Assembly: GCA_964017235.1 (NCBI GenBank)
Contig: OZ024935.1
Location: forward strand, 91,015,207 to 91,079,206
Direction of reading: 5' to 3'
DNA length: 64,000 nt
From: Sabellastarte sp. h YS-2021
Taxonomy: Eukaryota; Annelida; Polychaeta; Sabellida; Sabellidae
Part shown: positions 1 through 11,815 of the stretch, in pieces
Position numbering within the stretch: the stretch's first letter is position 1
How the letters are laid out: every line of letters starts with the position of its first letter
The notes under the pieces: generated by a model
What the model was told of the DNA's origin: nothing
Database searches by the model: none
What the model saw: only the letters and a program-made list of their open reading frames with translations
Made by a program: the position numbers and the translations under genes

Positions 1-1155
1 TCATGGCATAGCTGAGTAATAGCTACTTTTAGGTTATCACTGTTGAGTAAATCACTTATAACTTGAAAAGTGTTGCATTTAGAGCATTTTGTTAAAATAT
101 GTTATTCAGCTACTTTTTTCATAGCTACAATATGGTGAGTAAGTTGGGTGTCTGTCTCAATAGCTAATTGAGTAATAGCTACTTTTGGGCTTTTCAGTAA
201 CTTCCATTATGAGTAAAATCACTTGTAACTTAAAAACTATTGCATTTAGAGAATTTCGTATAAATATGTTATTCAGCTACTTTTGGGCCAGCTATAACAT
301 AGTAAAATTTCAGACCTGTAGCTCATGGCATAGCTGAGTAATAGCTACTTTTAGGTTATCACTGTTGAGTAAATCACTTATAACTTGAAAACTATTGCAT
401 TTAGAGTATTTTGTTTCAATATGTTATTCACCTATTTTGGGGTCAGCTATAACATAGTGAAGTTTCAGACCTGTGGCTCACTTCATAGCTGAGTAATAGC
501 TACTTTGAAGTTCTCACTGTTGAGTAAATCAGTTATAATTGGAAAACTATTGCATTTACAGAAATTTGTGCAAATATGTTATTCAGCTACTTTTGGGTCA
601 GCTATAACATAGTGAAATTATAGACCTATAGCTCATGGCACAACTGAGCAATAGCTATTCTCAGGTACTGACTGTTGAGTAAATCAGCTATAACTTGAAA
701 AATATTGCATTTGGAGTATTTTGTTAAAATATATTGTTCACCTACTTTTGGGTCAGCTATAACATAGTGAAATTACAGACCTATAGCTCATGGCATAGCG
801 GAGCAATAGCTATTTTCAGGTTCTCACTATTGAGTAAATCAGTTGTAGCTTGAAAACTATTGCATTTACAGTAGTTTCCTTAAATATGTTGTTCACCTCC
901 TTTTGGGTCAGCTATAACATAGTAAAATTTCAGACATGTAGCTCATTGCATAGCTGAGTAATAGTTCCTTTGAGGTTCTCACTGTTGAGTAAATCAGTTG
1001 TAACTTGAAAACTATTACATTTAGAGTAATTTGTTAAATATGTTATTCACAGAATTTTTGGTCAGCTATAACATAGTGAAATTGCATACCTCTATGTCAT
1101 GGCATAGCTGAGCAATAGCTACTTTCAGGTTCTCACTGTTGAGTAAATCATTGTA
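1..1155 (+). repeat. 155-bp tandem repeat array
   Basis: The anchor 'gttgagtaaatca' and its variants recur at 364, 519, 674, 829, 984 and 1139, a strict 155-bp step. The first units are slightly longer (156-166 bp). Monomers carry 'gggtcagctataacatag' and 'gctgagtaatagctac'. Open frames here are short and incidental. Confidence 0.9.
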
Positions 1156-1334
1156 TCCACTGGATAGCCGCAGTGTGTAGAGAGAGATTTCACCATTACT
1201 GCTCTGATGAAAAAAAATATTATAGCTAGCTTTCTTAAGTTTGCAGTATATATTAATAACCATAAAATGTTGTCTGGGAATATTTTTGGCCTCATTTTGA
1301 GAAACAAGATGGCTGCCACAGGTGTTTTTTGTCA

Positions 1335-1920
1335 GTCATGAAAAGTGCTTATATCTCCCTTATTATTGATCCTAGAGGTTTGGGATGATAAACCAACCTG
1401 TAGGAAATCATGGGGTGGCAATCTTTTGGTGTGGTCAGATTTGACCTTCAATGACCCCTCCTTCAACTTCAAACAAGGATAGCCAAACTTAAAAGTGCTT
1501 ATAACTCGCTTATTATTGGTCCCAGAGGTTTGGGATGGTAAACAGACAGGAAATCATGGGCTGTGAATCTGTTGATATGGTCCGATTTGACCTTGGAACC
1601 CTCCTTCAAGGTCAAATGAGGATAGCGAAAATTGAAAGTGCCTACAACTCGCTTATTTTTGGTGACAGAGATTTGGGATGGTAAACCATCCCATAGGAAA
1701 TCATTGGCTCGGAATCTTTTGGTATGGTCAGATTTGACCTTTGGACCCCTCCTTCAAGGTCAAATGAGGACAGCCAAGCTTAAAAGTACTTATAACTCAT
1801 TTATAATTGGTCCTAGAGGTTTGGAATGGTAAACCATAGGAAATCATGGGCTGGGAATGTATTTGTGTGGTTAGATTTGACCTTGGACCCCTTCTTCAAG
1901 GTCGAACGAGGATATTGCAT
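1335..1920 (+). repeat. 150-bp tandem repeat array
   Basis: There are four diverged units, each with 'tataactcgcttattattgg', 'gaggtttgggatggtaaacc' and 'ggaaatcatgggctgggaat'. Each also has an inverted pair, TTTGACCTT ... AAGGTCAAA. Steps measured from 'tattattg' are 143-150 bp. Confidence 0.85.
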
Positions 1921-2195
1921 TTGTAGTATTTCTTTAAATATGTTTTAACCTATTTTTTACACTTAAACAATTACCTTGTTATTTTCCTTCATAATACCAT
2001 TTACAGGGCACAACTTTTTTATCCTTTTCTTCTGTCAGCTTCGGAATTTCTTTCGAACTTGCTGTTCAGTTACCATTTACTGTATTTCTGTACAGCCCTT
2101 TTCCTGATAATTATTCTGTCCTCTAATCACCTTCACAAATCAAAAACACTCAGTCAGCTGACACAGTGCCCGTTCACGGGCACTCTCCTCTTGTT

Positions 2196-2600
2196 GTTCT
2201 ATTTCCATTGACAGGTATACTCCAAGTAATAAATTTTACAGCTTTGTAATTTTTAGTTTACTGATTAATCCTGTCATCTTGTTTTTGAATTGTCTTGTTT
2301 AATACTTTATCTTTATATACATTTTCTTTCTCTTAGAGGTTATTTTCTCTACTTAAACATTATTTAGATCTTTATATAGCTGACACTGCTCTAAAAGCAT
2401 CCCAATCTTTGTACTGTTTCACTACTTTTATACCTCATGGTGTTGAAAACTATTTCCCCAGGCTGTGGTGTATGGGCATCTCCTATGCTATTTTAAAAAA
2501 TTTATAGTATATGCATAAAATTTATGTCACACCAGTTTTTTCATAAATGGAAAATGTACCCTGGTGACTGTGGCTATGTCCGCTGCACAAGGAAGTAGAA
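2196..2600. other. Spacer with a tail module shared with 58.8 kb
   Basis: No gene is seen. The segment near 2370-2500 ('agctgacactgctct', 'tgtactgtttc', 'gtggtgttgaaaac', 'gggcatctc') recurs near 58770-58900 and more loosely at 55985-56075. It is probably the tail of another repeat family. Confidence 0.5.
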
Positions 2601-2619
2601 ATCATGCTACTTAATAGCT

Positions 2620-3370
2620 CTGCAAACAGGTACTCGAGCCTTGATAGATGAGTCAATCTTGGCTAGTACTCGACTCCATTTTGAGTATGGCTGTGAACGG
2701 TTACTCGAACATCGATAGACGAATCGGTTTTTCATACTGTTCGAGTCAATTTTCACTACTTGGTTACTCGCAAGGCATTGTATTATCCTCTGCATGATGA
2801 AACTTTATGTAAAATATGCTTCATTTCTGCATATTCGTCACATAATATCAATTGAAGTTGTAGTTTTCACTTAAAAACCTACAATTTGCTTCTTTTTCTA
2901 TAATATCTGGTTAAATAGAAGATATTTTTCTTCAAAAGTTTCGTTTCTGGTTTGTTTACAGAAGAGTTCTAATGGTAGGTACTAAATCTCGCGGTTACTC
3001 GAATTCGGGCCGGTTGTCAGTGGGCGAGTACTCGGGGCTGTTTTTCAGCACTCATAATAGCCCTAATTTTGAGTACTCGGTTACTCACAAGGTATTTTAT
3101 TATCGCCCACGTAATGAAACGTTTTTTGTAAAATATGCTACATTTCCGCATTTCCATCACATAATATCAATTAAAGTTGTGGTTTTCGCTTAACAACATA
3201 TAATTTACTCCATATTCTATAATATCTGGTTAAGTAGAAGTAGTTTTTCTTCAAAAGTTTCGTTTCTGGAATCGACTATTTGTTTAAGAAGACTTCCTAA
3301 TAGTAAGCACTAAATCTCTCGGTTACTCGAATTCGGGCCGATTGTCAGAAGGCGATTACTTGGGGGCCGT
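2620..3370 (+). repeat. Two-unit ~317-bp tandem duplication with TACTCGA words
   Basis: The block starting 'ggttactcgcaaggcattg' at 2762 recurs at 3079 in diverged form, including 'cacataatatcaatt' and 'cttcaaaagtttcgtttctgg'. The units are dense in TACTCG/GGTTACTCG words. No coding signal is seen. Confidence 0.7.
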
Positions 3371-3422
3371 TTTATAGCTCCTGTCCCAACCCTACTACTT
3401 AATGAAAAATATCAGTAAGGTC

Positions 3423-3647
3423 GAGTAAGAAATCTAAAATTCGCCGCATATCTGAAATTCGCCACATTTGAAAATACTAATAAAATAAATGAATTGTGGT
3501 GAGATTTGTTGACTATATAGTAAATTAATGCTTTTTGAACTGAAAAATACCATTTTTCAGACAAAAACATTATTTTCTTCATAAAATTAACTAAGGTTTT
3601 AGAGGTGGCGAATTTTAGATTCCTGGCGAATTTTAGAATTCTTACTC
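3423..3647. mobile_element. MITE-like element with ~50-bp terminal inverted repeats
   Basis: The left end GAGTAAGAAATCTAAAATTC is mirrored at the right end, which reads GAATTTTAGAATTCTTACTC. Each arm holds two copies of the AAATTCGCC word in inverted orientation. The interior is AT-rich and non-coding. I could not define a target duplication, so the superfamily is open. Confidence 0.65.
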
Positions 3648-3907
3648 TATATGATAAAACAAATTTACATTAAGTTCTCCACAACTGTAAAATACTTCAC
3701 GCATTATTTATGCTGAATTATGAAGTAAATACCCACTAAAATACTGAAATATATATTTGTTTCATTCGTTTAAACATGAATGTCAAAGGTTATATGTGAC
3801 AGGGTTATTGACCTAGTTTTCCTGCTATCTATTGCTTATTTCAGAAACTTTAAAATTTAATTAATTTTCATACAATAATATATAAAAAAGATATATCCGC
3901 ATGTAAT

Positions 3908-6118
3908 CAGGGTTGTTATATTTCCCGGGAAATACTGTATTTCCCAGAACAGTGGGAAATACCGGGAATTACCGGGAAATACCGGGAAATATGAATTCTG
4001 CAGTTTTTATAAATATACTTCCTTTTTAACCCAACAATGGAAGATACTGACTATTTATAAATAAAAAGATTGAGTGACTTAATGAAAATAAATGGCTAGA
4101 ATATCAAACTATTAAGGTTTTGAAATTCAGCACCATGGTTGGTGTTAAAAATTTCAAGGAAGAAACAATTTGCAAGTATGTAATAGATTGAGGTGATGAT
4201 GAGAAATGTTTTAACTATAATTCCCTCTTTTAAATGGGTACACTCTGGAAATCCAATTGAGCTCCTCTGAAAAGTGATGGTCAATTGTTAATCTCTTTCA
4301 AGGAGGATGAGGTTTTGATGACAAATGTTTTAACTATAATCCCCTCTTACTATTATTTATTATTATTATTTATTTATTATAGTGACATGTATATATTTTA
4401 CATTAACAATAAATACAGTAAATATATATATATAAAAAAAAATACCCAGCCCTCTATTAGGCTTATAAGTCACTTTGAAACTACAGTAAAATAAAATGTT
4501 GTGATGATGGAACATTTTACAGAACATTATATATAGAGCAGAACAAACAAGAAGACACATGTAAGCAGCAGGCAAAGTAATATGATTAATTCTCTAGAAA
4601 AGTTTTTCTTTTCATCCAAATGCATTCAACAAATTTTAAAAGAAATGCAGATTCACTGGTCATAAGTGTAATAAATAATTCATTTGGTGATAATAATTTC
4701 AGATTTAACAAATCAAATTTTATGTCAAGAAGAAACTTTTCACGCTCAGTCTCGTATCCACTACAGTAACACAAAAAGTGACATTCATCTTCAATTACAT
4801 TATCAGAACAAATTAAACAATTTGAAAGTCTTTCATTCAGTTGTTTTTGATAATATCTTCCAACTTCAATTTGTAAGGGTAAGATTCCTATTCTTAGTTG
4901 TGCAAGAAGTGATCTCTGGGATCTAGTCGATTTTACTAAATAATCTTCTGCATTGATATCTTGTTTAAATTTAGTGTAGTTTCTCAGCTTAGGCTTAAAC
5001 CCTATATTATTTGACCAGTGAACATGCATTAAATCAAATAGATCTTCTTTGATATTTTCCAGATTTAACAATTTGCCATCAATAATATAATCAACTTTGT
5101 GTAATTCTTCCAAAATATTACATAAATCTCCACACCAAGAATGTTCATTAAAGTTTATTAATTGATATTCAACAACCCTTTTAGTCAGGCGATCTTGATT
5201 CATTTTAAGAAGCCTATTCCAATACCTAAAGGCACATGTATAAAAATGATACTGAACATTAAGCCACCCCATTTCAGATTGAACAGCAAGGTTTGGAGCA
5301 TTCTTGTGAACACCTAGAAAGTATTTAATTGCTCTATTTTGGACTTGCTGCCCATATTTATGATTGCCATAACCCCAAACACTTGCACCATAGTCCAGAA
5401 TACTACTAACTCCACTGTTATATAACTTTGTAAATGTTTTGTAACCAATATTCTTAAACCGTTTGAATTTACTGATTATAGAACCCAGAGCCCTGCCAGC
5501 AGCACTGGAAATGGGTACACTCTTGAAATCCAATTGAGCTGTCTGAAAAGTGATGGTCAATTGTCCTGTACTCTGGTCATTGTTGTCTCTTTGGCAAAGC
5601 TGCCAGTATAATCCCTTTTCTACTTCTACATTACTAAAAGAAATGGGAGCAGTGTCAGTGACACAGGCTTAATACCATAAGTGTTAATCAGTATACATAA
5701 TATTCAAGTGTGATAGTAGAATAAGTTGTGAATTTATTACAAGGATAAAACATTATCAAAAATAGTTATGATTATATTTTTATTGAAACTCTGAAACTGT
5801 ATAGAACTAAATTTATATATTATATATTTGCCAATCTGTCAAACATTCAACATGAAGCCCAAAGATCCTATTTGGGGGTTGTATGATTTAGTTGTTACTT
5901 ATAAAAGTGTCTGTAAATTCAATTAAATTGAAATTCTGTAATTATGTACTATATAGAATGTGTTAATCTAAATAAATAAATGTTTCAGATGTATGTTTTG
6001 GTATTTTTCCCATCATTTTATACATATATTGAAGTCTAAAATGAGTATTTCCCAGTATTTCCCGGTATTTCCCACTTGGGGAGTATTGGACAGGGCGGTA
6101 TTTCCCATAACAACCCTG
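3908..6118. mobile_element. hAT-type non-autonomous transposon, copy 1
   Basis: The ends are CAGGGTTGTTAT... and ...ATAACAACCCTG. An exact 8-bp target duplication CATGTAAT lies at 3900-3907 and 6119-6126. CAGGG termini with 8-bp duplications are the hAT hallmark. Subterminal sequence is rich in GGGAAATAC/GTATTTCCC words. The element carries a LINE fragment (4351-5502) that is absent from the second copy at 15065-16149, which lies in the opposite orientation. No transposase is visible. Confidence 0.9.
4351..5502 (-). pseudogene. 5'-truncated non-LTR retrotransposon (LINE) pol C-terminus
   Basis: The minus-strand reading frame ends at 4586. It encodes the C-terminal part of a LINE polymerase: the post-RT region (VSSILDYGASVWGYG...) followed by a conserved tail with LLAQLRIGILPLQIEVGRY and a Cys/His cluster CLICSDNVIEDECHFLCYC. 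The 3' end lies on the left and finishes in an (AAT)n-type tail (4351-4382), as expected for target-primed insertion. The 5' end is truncated. Comparison with hAT copy 2 shows the insertion falls between 'cctcttac' and 'cactggaaatggg'. The first ~18 codons of the 324-aa frame (5503-5560) are therefore hAT sequence, not LINE. The clade (CR1, Jockey or similar) is not resolved. Confidence 0.8.
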
Positions 6119-6126
6119 CATGTAAT

Positions 6127-6424
6127 GAGCTTTCCAATGGTGTTTTAATTGTGAAAACTGTTATGTATTTACAGATTTACATGCGAAAGTCAAAGTGTTT
6201 TATGTCCTGTTAAAAAGCTAGGGTCATATTGGGACAGGTCCACAGCATTGCCACTTGTCGGGCTTGAATCAGATATACATTGAATTACAGATTAACAAAT
6301 TTCACATTGCATGGATAAAAAAATATTGGCAAGCAAAGTTTAGGTTCAAACAACAACTAAAACAAATGAAAACTAGGCAGTAGGAAACTATATGTGGAGA
6401 GTCTAGAAAGCAAGTCAAATTATG
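6127..6424. other. Spacer, nothing recognised
   Basis: Unique-looking AT-rich sequence without an open frame or repeat that I can link to another part of the window. Confidence 0.4.
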
Positions 6425-7215
6425 GCATCACTCTCTGGCATCACTCTGTGGCATCTGCTTACACGTATGCGTACGCATGAACATCTTCTCCAGAAGTACA
6501 AGGCCGAGAGACATGCTGTTACTTTTAAAAGATACCTTAACTATCGAGGATGATAAATCGTAAAATTCATGCAGATCTGTCTGTTCGTCTGTTCCCAAGA
6601 GCCGTAAGAAGCGAGGTACCCCCAACCAAAGTGTGAAAATTTCAACACTTTATCACAATTTTCTCATTGACTATTGCAGGGATTTCTCTCTTATCTTGCA
6701 TATATGTACTAGCCCACAGGTAGATTCCTTTGTGTGAGTATTAGACCTAGGTCTTTCTTAATTATTTTTTATGAATTTTTAAAATAATTTTTATGTCAGC
6801 TGACTTGTCAGTACGTGTACGTGTCCACGTGAACAACTTCTCCTCCTAAACTACAAGATCCAGAGACATGCTGTTTTTTTTAAAAGATACCTTAACTATC
6901 AAGGATGAAAATTGTTCAAGGCATGCAGATCTGTTCGTTCGTCTGTTCCCCAGAGCCATGACAAGTCAGGTCCCCCCACCCAAAGTGTGAAAATTTCAAC
7001 ACTTTATCACAATTTTCTCATTCATTGTTGCAGGGATTTTTCTCATATCTTGCATATATGTACTAGGCCACTAGTAAATTACCTTGTGTGAGTACTAGAC
7101 CTGGATCTGTCTTAATTTTTTTTATTAATTTTTTAAATAATTTTTAATGCATTAAAATTCATGAAATCATGCACTAAATCACTTATTTTCTCATTGATTA
7201 TTGCAGGGATTTTTT
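6425..7215 (+). mobile_element. Older Helentron-like head fragments (interrupted copy)
   Basis: Two diverged copies of the element head lie here. The first is near 6430 and lacks the palindrome. The second is at ~6793, starting ATGTCAGCTGACTTGTCAG. Each is followed by a CGTACG/CGTG-rich stretch, 'gaacaacttct', 'aaaagatacctta' and 'gtgtgaaaatttcaacactt'. The second copy runs to 'gcagggattttt' and resumes after 10333, so the 7216-10333 element has inserted into it. Confidence 0.65.
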
Positions 7216-7659
7216 ATGTCAGCTGACTTGTCAGTCAGCTGACATTATGTCGTCACTCTGCGGCGTGGGCGTACGCGTCCGCGTACGCGTCCGCGTACGC
7301 GTCCGCGTCCGCGTGAACAACTTCTTCTCCAAAACTACAAGGCCTAGAGATGTGCTGTTTTTTTTAAAAGATACCTTATCTATCGAGGATGAAAAATTGT
7401 TCAAGGCATGCAAATCTGTCTGTTCGTCTGTTTGCTAGAGACATTACAAGGGGGGTACCCCCACCAAAAGTGTGAAAATTTCAACACTTAATCACAATTT
7501 TCTCATTGACTATTGCAGGGATTTCTCTCATATCTTGCATATATGTACTAGGCCACAGGTAGATTCTCTTGTGTGAGTATGAGACCTGGATCTGTCTTAC
7601 TTTTTTTTTAATAAATTTTTTTAATAATTTTTAATGCATTAAAATTCATGAAATCATGC

Positions 7660-9235
7660 ACAAAATCATTTATAACTTGAAAAGTGTTGCATTTAGAGCA
7701 TTTTGTTAAAATATGTTATTCAGCTACTTTTTTCATAGCTACAATATGGTGAGTAAGTTGGGTGCCTGTCTCAATAGCTAAGTGAGTAATAGCTACTTTT
7801 GGGCTTTTCAGTAACTTCCATCACGAGTAAAATCACTTGTAACTTCAAAACTATTGCATTTAGAGAATTTCGTATAAATATGTTATTCAGCTACTTTTGG
7901 GTCAGCTATAACATAGTAAAATTTTAGACCTGTAGCTCATGGCATAGCTGAGTAATAGCTACTTTTAGGTTATCACTGTTGAGTAAATCAGTTGTAATTT
8001 GAAAACTATTGCATGTACAGTATTTTGCTTAAATATGTTGTTCACCTACTTTTGGGTCAGCTATAACATAGTAAAATTTCAGACCTGTAGCTCATGGCAT
8101 AGCTGAGTAATAGCTACTTTGAGGTTATCACTGTTGAGTAAATCACTTATAACTTGGAAATTATTGCATTTAGAGTATTTTGTTTCAATATGTTATTCAC
8201 CTATTTTGGGGTCAGCTATAACATAGTGAAGTTCCAGACCTGTGACTCATTGCATAGCTGAGTAATAGCTACTTTGAAGTTCTCAATGTTGAGCAAATCA
8301 CTTATAATTTGAAAACTATTGCATTTAGAGAATTTCGTATAAATATGTTATTCAGCTACTTTTGGGCCAGCTATAACATAGTGAAATTTCAGATCTGTAG
8401 GTCATGGCATAGCTGAGTAATAGCTACTTTAAAGTTCTCACTATTGAGTAAATCAGTTGTAATTGGAAAACTATTGCATTTAGAGTATTTTGTTGCAATA
8501 TGTTATTCACCTATTTTGGGGTCAGCTATAACATAGTGAAGTTCCAGACCTGTGGCTCATTGCATAGCTGAGTAATAGCTACTTTGAAGTTCTCATTGTT
8601 GAGTAAATCAGTTATAATTGGAAAACTATTGCCTTTACAGAAATTTGTGCAAATATGTTATTCAGCTACTTTTGGGTCAGCTATAACATAGTGAAATTAC
8701 AGACCTGTAGCTCATGGCACAACTGAGCAATAGCTATTCTCAGGCACTGACTGTTGAGTAAATCGGCTATAACTTGAAAAATATTGCATTTGGAGTATTT
8801 TGTTAAAATATATTGTTCACCTACTTTTGGGTTAGCTATAACATAGTGAAATTACAGACCTATAGCTCATGGCATAGCGGAGCAATAGCTATTTTCAGGT
8901 TCTCACTATTGAGTAAATCAGTTGTAACTTGAAAACTATTGCATTTACAGTATTTTGCTTAAATATGTTGTTCACCTGCTTTTAGGTCAGCTATAACAGA
9001 GCAAAAATTCAGACATGTAGCTCATTGCATAGCTGAGTAATAGTTACTTTGAGGTTCTCACTCTTGAGTAAATCAGTAGTAACTTGAAAACTATTACATT
9101 TAGAGTATTTTGTTAAATATGTTATTCACAGACGTTTTGGTCAGCTATAACATAGTGAAATTGCAGACCTCTATGTCATGGCATAGCTGAGCAATAGCTT
9201 CTTTCAGGTTCTCACTGTTGAGTAAATCATTGTAT
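7660..9235 (+). repeat. 155-bp tandem array
   Basis: About ten units of the monomer seen at 1-1155, anchored by 'gttgagtaaatca', 'gggtcagctataacatag' and 'gctgagtaatagctac'. Confidence 0.85.
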
Positions 9236-10050
9236 CCAACCTGTAGGAAATATGGGCTGGGAATCTGTTAATATGGTCCGATTTGACCTTGGAACCCTCC
9301 TTCAAGGTCAAATGAGGATAGCCAAACATAAAAGTGCTTATAACTCGCTTATTATTGGTCCTAGAGGTTTGGAATGAAAACCAACCTATAGAAAATCATG
9401 AGCTGGGAATTTTTTGGTGTGGTCGGATTTCACCTTGGACCCCTCCTTCAAGGTCAAATGAGGATAGCCAAACTTAAAAGTGCTTATAACTCGCTTATTA
9501 TTGGTCCTAGAGGTTTGGAATGGAAAACCAACCTATAGAAAATCATGGGCTGGGAATCTTTTGGTGTGGTCAGATTTCACCTTAGACCCCTCCTTCCAGG
9601 TCAAACGAAGATAGCCAAACTTAGAGTGCTTATAACTCGCGTATTATTGGTCTTGGAGGTTTGGGATGGTAAACCAACATATAGGAAATCATGGGCTGGG
9701 ATTCTTTTGGTGTGGTCAGATTTGACCTGGGACCCCTCCTTCAAGGTCAATTGAGGATAGCCAAACTTACAATTGCTTAGAACTTGCTTATTATTGGTCC
9801 TACAGGTTTGGGATGGTAAACAAGCTACAGGAAATCATGGGCTGGGAATTTTTTTGTGTGGTCGGATTTGACCTTGGACCCCTCCGTCAAGGTCAAACAA
9901 GGATAGCCAAACTTAAAAAGTGCCTATGACTCACTTATTATTGGTCCGAGAGGTTTGGGATGGTATACCATCCTAAATTCTTTGGCTGGGAATCTTTTGG
10001 TATGGTCAGATTTGACCTTTGGACCCCTTCTTCATGGTCGAACGAGGATA
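9236..10050 (+). repeat. 150-bp tandem array
   Basis: Five to six units with 'gcttataactcgcttatta' and 'aaatcatgggctgggaat'. The inverted pair TTTGACCTT/AAGGTCAAA surrounds a 'gacccctcctt' core. Confidence 0.85.
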
Positions 10051-10333
10051 TTGCATTTATAGTATTTCTTTAAATATTTTTAACCTACTTTTTACACTTA
10101 AACAATTACCTTGTTACTTTATTTCATAATACCATTTGCAGGGCACAACTTTTTTGTCCTTTTTTTCTGTCAGCTTCGGAATATCTTTCGAACATGCTGT
10201 TCAGTTACCATTTACTGTATTTCTGTACAGCCCTTTCCCTGATAATTATGCTTTCCTCTCATTATCACCATCACAAATCAAAAACATTCAGTCAGCTGAC
10301 ACAGTGCCCGTTCACGGGCACTCTCCTCTTGTT

Positions 10334-11815
10334 TCTTATATTGCGTATATGTACTAGGCCACTAGTAGATAACCTTGTGTGAGTATCAGGCCAGGAACTT
10401 TCTTAATTATTTTTTTATGAATTTTTAAAACAATTTTTAGTGCATTAAAATTCATGAAATCATGCACTAAATCACTTATAACGTGAAAAGTATCACATTT
10501 AGAGCATTTTGTCAAAATATGTTATTCAGCTACTTTTTCCATAGCTACAACATGGTGAGTAAATTGAGTGTCTATCCCAATAGCTAAGTGAGTAATAGCT
10601 ACATTCTGACTTTTCAGTACCTCCTGAGTAAAATCACCTATAACTTGAAAACTATTGCATATACAGAATTTTGTATAAATATGTTATTTAGCTACTTTTG
10701 GGTCAGCTACAACATAGTAAAATTTCAGACCTGTAGCTCATTGCATAGCTGAGTAATAGCTACTTTGAGGTTATCACTGTTGAGTAAATCAGTTATAACG
10801 TGAAAACTATTACATTTACAGTATTTTGTTTAAATATGTTATTCACATAATTTTTGGTCAGCTATAACAGAGTCAAATTGCAGACCTCTATGTCATGGCA
10901 TAGCTTACCAATATCTACTTTCAGGTTCTCACTTTGAGTAAATCATTGTATCCACTGGATAGCCGCAGTGTGTAGAGAGATTTCACCATTACCGCTCTAA
11001 CAAAAAAAAATATTATAGCTAGCCTTCTCAAGTTTGCAAGGTATATTAGAGGGTGCACCACAGTATTCTATTGGTAGGCTTTATGTCTAAATTAGGCCTG
11101 TGGGTAAATTACTTGCCTACTAAAAATGAGTAATTCTGCATTATCTCTAAAAGTATTGCAGATAGCAAATTTTTCTTAAATAACTCATTCACCTACTTTT
11201 GGGAGAGCTTTCACATGCTGAAGTTCCAGACCTGTAGGTAATTACTCACCTACTCAAAATGAGTAAATGCGAATTATCTCTAAAAGTATTGCAGATAGCC
11301 AATTTTTATCAAATAACTCATTCACCTACTTTTGGGAGAGCTTTCACTTGGTGAAGTTTCAGACCCGTAGGTAATTACTCACCTACTGAAAATGAGTAAA
11401 TTCGAATTATCTCTAAAAGTATTGCAGATAGCCAATTTTTCACAAATAACTCATTCGCCTACTTTTGGGAGAGCTTTCACTTTTGTGAAGTTTCAGACCC
11501 GTAGCTAATTATTCACCTACTCAAAATGAGTAAATGCGAATTATCTCTAGAAGTATTGCAGATAGCCAGTATTTCTCAAATAACTCATTAATATGAAAAC
11601 AACTTATAGGAAGTCATGGGCTGCAAATCTTTTCATGTGGTTAGATTTGACCTTGGGCCCCTCCTGCTTATTATTGGTCCTAGAGGTTTGCAATGTGAAA
11701 ACGACTTATAGGAAATCATGGGCTGCGAATCTTTTGATGTGGTCAGACTTCACCTTGGGCCCCTGCTACAGGGTCAAATAAGGGTAGCCAAACTTAAAAG
11801 TGCTTTCAGCTTGCT
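10334..11815 (+). mobile_element. Continuation of the interrupted older Helentron-like copy
   Basis: Sequence resumes at 'cttatattgcgtatatgtac', which follows on from the text broken at ~7215. It continues with 155-bp-type monomers (10440-10950), then a 133-bp array (11100-11590) and two partial 150-bp monomers (11590-11815). It ends abruptly where the Harbinger transposase region starts. No 3' hairpin is seen. Confidence 0.55.
11100..11590 (+). repeat. 133-bp tandem array
   Basis: 'tactcaaaatgagtaaat' and its variants recur at 11251, 11384 and 11518. Units contain 'ctcattcacctacttttggg', 'gagctttcac' and 'agtattgcagatagcc'. The same monomer fills 16150-17090. Confidence 0.85.

Larger units (their letters stand above)
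1..2195 (+). mobile_element. Helentron-like non-autonomous element, 3' part (left end outside window)
   Basis: The stretch is a 155-bp tandem array followed by a 150-bp array. It then has a unique tail with GTCAGCTGAC and the hairpin GTGCCCG-TTCA-CGGGCAC (2165-2182), ending in CTCTCCTCTTGTT. The same order recurs at 7216-10333 and 59481-63173, where the 5' palindromic head is also present. A palindromic subterminal repeat, internal tandem repeats, a 3' hairpin and no coding capacity fit Helentron-associated elements. The family name is inferred from architecture. Confidence 0.65.
7216..10333 (+). mobile_element. Complete Helentron-like non-autonomous element
   Basis: The head carries GTCAGCTGAC twice (7218-7245). 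It is followed by a CGTCCGCGTACG-type repeat (7263-7315), a ~155-bp array (7660-9235), a 150-bp array (9236-10050), a unique tail, GTCAGCTGAC and the hairpin GTGCCCG-TTCA-CGGGCAC (10304-10321). It sits in a T-run of an older copy without an evident duplication. The copy at 59481-63173 is nearly identical over long stretches, so both moved recently. It has no protein-coding gene; the open frames in the head are low-complexity (VRVRVRV). Confidence 0.75.

Noticed and set aside
1-1155. CRISPR-like regularly spaced repeats
   Set aside because: Whole monomers repeat without unique spacers, there are no cas genes, and the context is an animal genome.
7247-7438. Arg/Val-rich frame (VRVRVRV) in the element head
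   Set aside because: It is a translation of the CGTCCGCGTACG simple repeat; the reverse strand gives an equally long RTRTRT frame.
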